From an uncultured Oscillospiraceae bacterium (GTDB lineage: Bacteria > Bacillota > Clostridia > Oscillospirales > Oscillospiraceae): 12,752 nt of DNA. Made by a program: the position numbers and the translations under genes. Positions 11,816 through 12,752 of this stretch are shown here, in pieces. The notes below the pieces were generated by a model. The model was not told where the DNA came from and ran no database searches. It saw nothing but the letters and a program-made list of their open reading frames with translations. Within the stretch, counting starts at the first letter, position 1; the number at the start of each line of letters is the position of its first letter. Location of the stretch: assembly GCA_910584805.1 (NCBI GenBank), contig CAJUCB010000061.1, forward strand, positions 1-12,752, written 5' to 3'.

Positions 11816-12752
11816 TCAAGGAATACCGTACCATACAAGAGATCAACGGCCCCCTGATGGTGGTCCGGCAGGTGGAGGGCGTCACCTTCGACGAGCTGGC
11901 GGAGATTGAACTCCCCGACGGCAGCACCCGCCGCTGCAAGGTCCTGGAAGTCAACGGGGACAACGCCGTGGTGCAGCTCTTTGAGGCCTCCGCCGGCATC
12001 AACCTGGCGGCGTCGAAAATCCGCTTTTTGGGCCATCCCCTGGAACTGGGGGTGTCCCTGGACATGCTGGGGCGGGTGTTCAACGGCATGGGCCGTCCCA
12101 TTGACGGCGGTCCGGAGATTTTGGCGGACGCCTACCGGGACATCAACGGCCTGCCCATGAACCCGGCCGCCCGGGACTACCCCAACGAGTTCATCCAGAC
12201 GGGGGTGTCCACCATCGACGGGCTGAACACCCTGGTCCGGGGGCAGAAGCTGCCCATCTTCTCCGGCTCCGGCCTGCCCCACAACAACCTGGCCGCCCAG
12301 ATCGCCCGCCAGGCTAAGGTCCTGGGGGACGAGGGGGCCAACTTCGCCGTGGTCTTTGCCGCCATCGGCATCACCTTTGAGGAGGCGGATTTCTTCGTCC
12401 AGGAGTTCCGCCGCACCGGGGCCATTGACCGCACAGTGCTCTTCACCAACCTGGCCAATGACCCCGCCGTGGAGCGCATCGCCACCCCCCGGATGGCCCT
12501 TACCGCCGCGGAATACCTGGCCTTTGAGCAGGACATGCACGTGCTGGTGATCTTGACGGATATCACCAACTACGCGGAGGCCCTCCGGGAGGTCTCCGCC
12601 GCCAAGAAGGAGGTCCCTGGCCGCCGGGGCTACCCCGGCTACCTGTACACCGACCTGGCCACCATGTATGAGCGGGCAGGGCGGCAGATGGGGAAGAAGG
12701 GGTCCATCACCATGATCCCCATCCTCACCATGCCCGAGGACGACAAGACCCA
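11812..12752 (+). CDS. ntpB: V-type ATP synthase subunit B (3'-truncated by window edge)
   Basis: The open frame runs to the end of the window with 313 codons of an expected 455-460. The start IKEYRTIQEINGPLMVV is typical of the family. In place of a Walker A motif it has SGSGLPHNN (151-159), the degenerate nucleotide loop that marks the non-catalytic B subunit. VLVILTDITNYAEALREVSA and PGRRGYPGYLYTDLATMYER follow, and the window cuts after MPEDDKT. Its ATG overlaps the ntpA stop by four bases and has only a modest GAGG nearby, so it depends on coupling. Subunit D (ntpD) is expected next, outside the window. Confidence 0.96.
   Translation, partial: MIKEYRTIQEINGPLMVVRQVEGVTFDELAEIELPDGSTRRCKVLEVNGDNAVVQLFEASAGINLAASKIRFLGHPLELGVSLDMLGRVFNGMGRPIDGGPEILADAYRDINGLPMNPAARDYPNEFIQTGVSTIDGLNTLVRGQKLPIFSGSGLPHNNLAAQIARQAKVLGDEGANFAVVFAAIGITFEEADFFVQEFRRTGAIDRTVLFTNLANDPAVERIATPRMALTAAEYLAFEQDMHVLVILTDITNYAEALREVSAAKKEVPGRRGYPGYLYTDLATMYERAGRQMGKKGSITMIPILTMPEDDKT

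Noticed and set aside
1..12752. CRISPR array, tRNA, rRNA or insertion sequence
   Set aside because: No regularly spaced direct repeats, no cloverleaf with acceptor and T-arm consensus, and no transposase frame were seen on either strand.

Overview
The window looks like a chromosomal segment of a high-GC, gut-type Clostridia bacterium, probably Oscillospiraceae (Flavonifractor/Intestinimonas-like). This rests on an RNase Y C-terminus (a Firmicutes enzyme), AGGAGG-type Shine-Dalgarno sites, consensus sigma-A promoters, a strongly GC3-biased coding style and short dispersed TTTGTAGGGG...GCGCC repeats. The taxonomic call is an inference; no comparison could be run.

Layout. Positions 2-307 are the 3' end of rny, closed by a strong bidirectional terminator. 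Positions 360-2690 are a visibly less GC-rich accessory stretch built of small self-contained units: (i) a candidate type I toxin-antitoxin locus at 397-699, with a 27-codon ORF on the minus strand and a promoter-to-terminator antisense RNA on the plus strand; (ii) an unrecognised Trp/His-rich protein on the minus strand (819-1547) with its own terminators; (iii) a structured non-coding RNA candidate of about 230 nt (1814-2046) with an extended -10 promoter and an intrinsic terminator; (iv) a divergent pair of an XRE-type repressor and a 56-residue protein, separated by a perfect 17-bp inverted repeat that should be the operator. Positions 2929-4497 (minus strand) encode a secreted or lipid-anchored cell-wall-associated beta-glucanase: signal peptide, S-layer homology repeats, Pro-rich linker and GH5 catalytic domain.

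Positions 4648-12752 hold a V-type (A/V) ATPase operon in the order ntpF-I-K-K-E-C-G-A-B, running off the end of the window inside ntpB. This is the order of the Enterococcus hirae Na+-ATPase operon, except that the membrane-rotor gene ntpK is duplicated in tandem. Both K copies keep the full set of Na+ ligands (Leu, Thr, Gln, Gln, Glu), so a Na+-translocating enzyme with possibly a mixed rotor ring is predicted. Genes are tightly coupled (overlaps or gaps of 1-22 nt).

The most novel-looking item is the toxin-antitoxin candidate. It combines convergent consensus promoters, an antisense RNA terminator placed over the 3' end of the ORF, a GNRA-capped hairpin sequestering the Shine-Dalgarno, and an 11-bp perfect 5'-3' complementarity in the predicted toxin mRNA. 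These are the marks of regulated type I toxin messages, but the peptide belongs to no family I can name with confidence. The structured RNA at 1814-2046 is the second item worth following.
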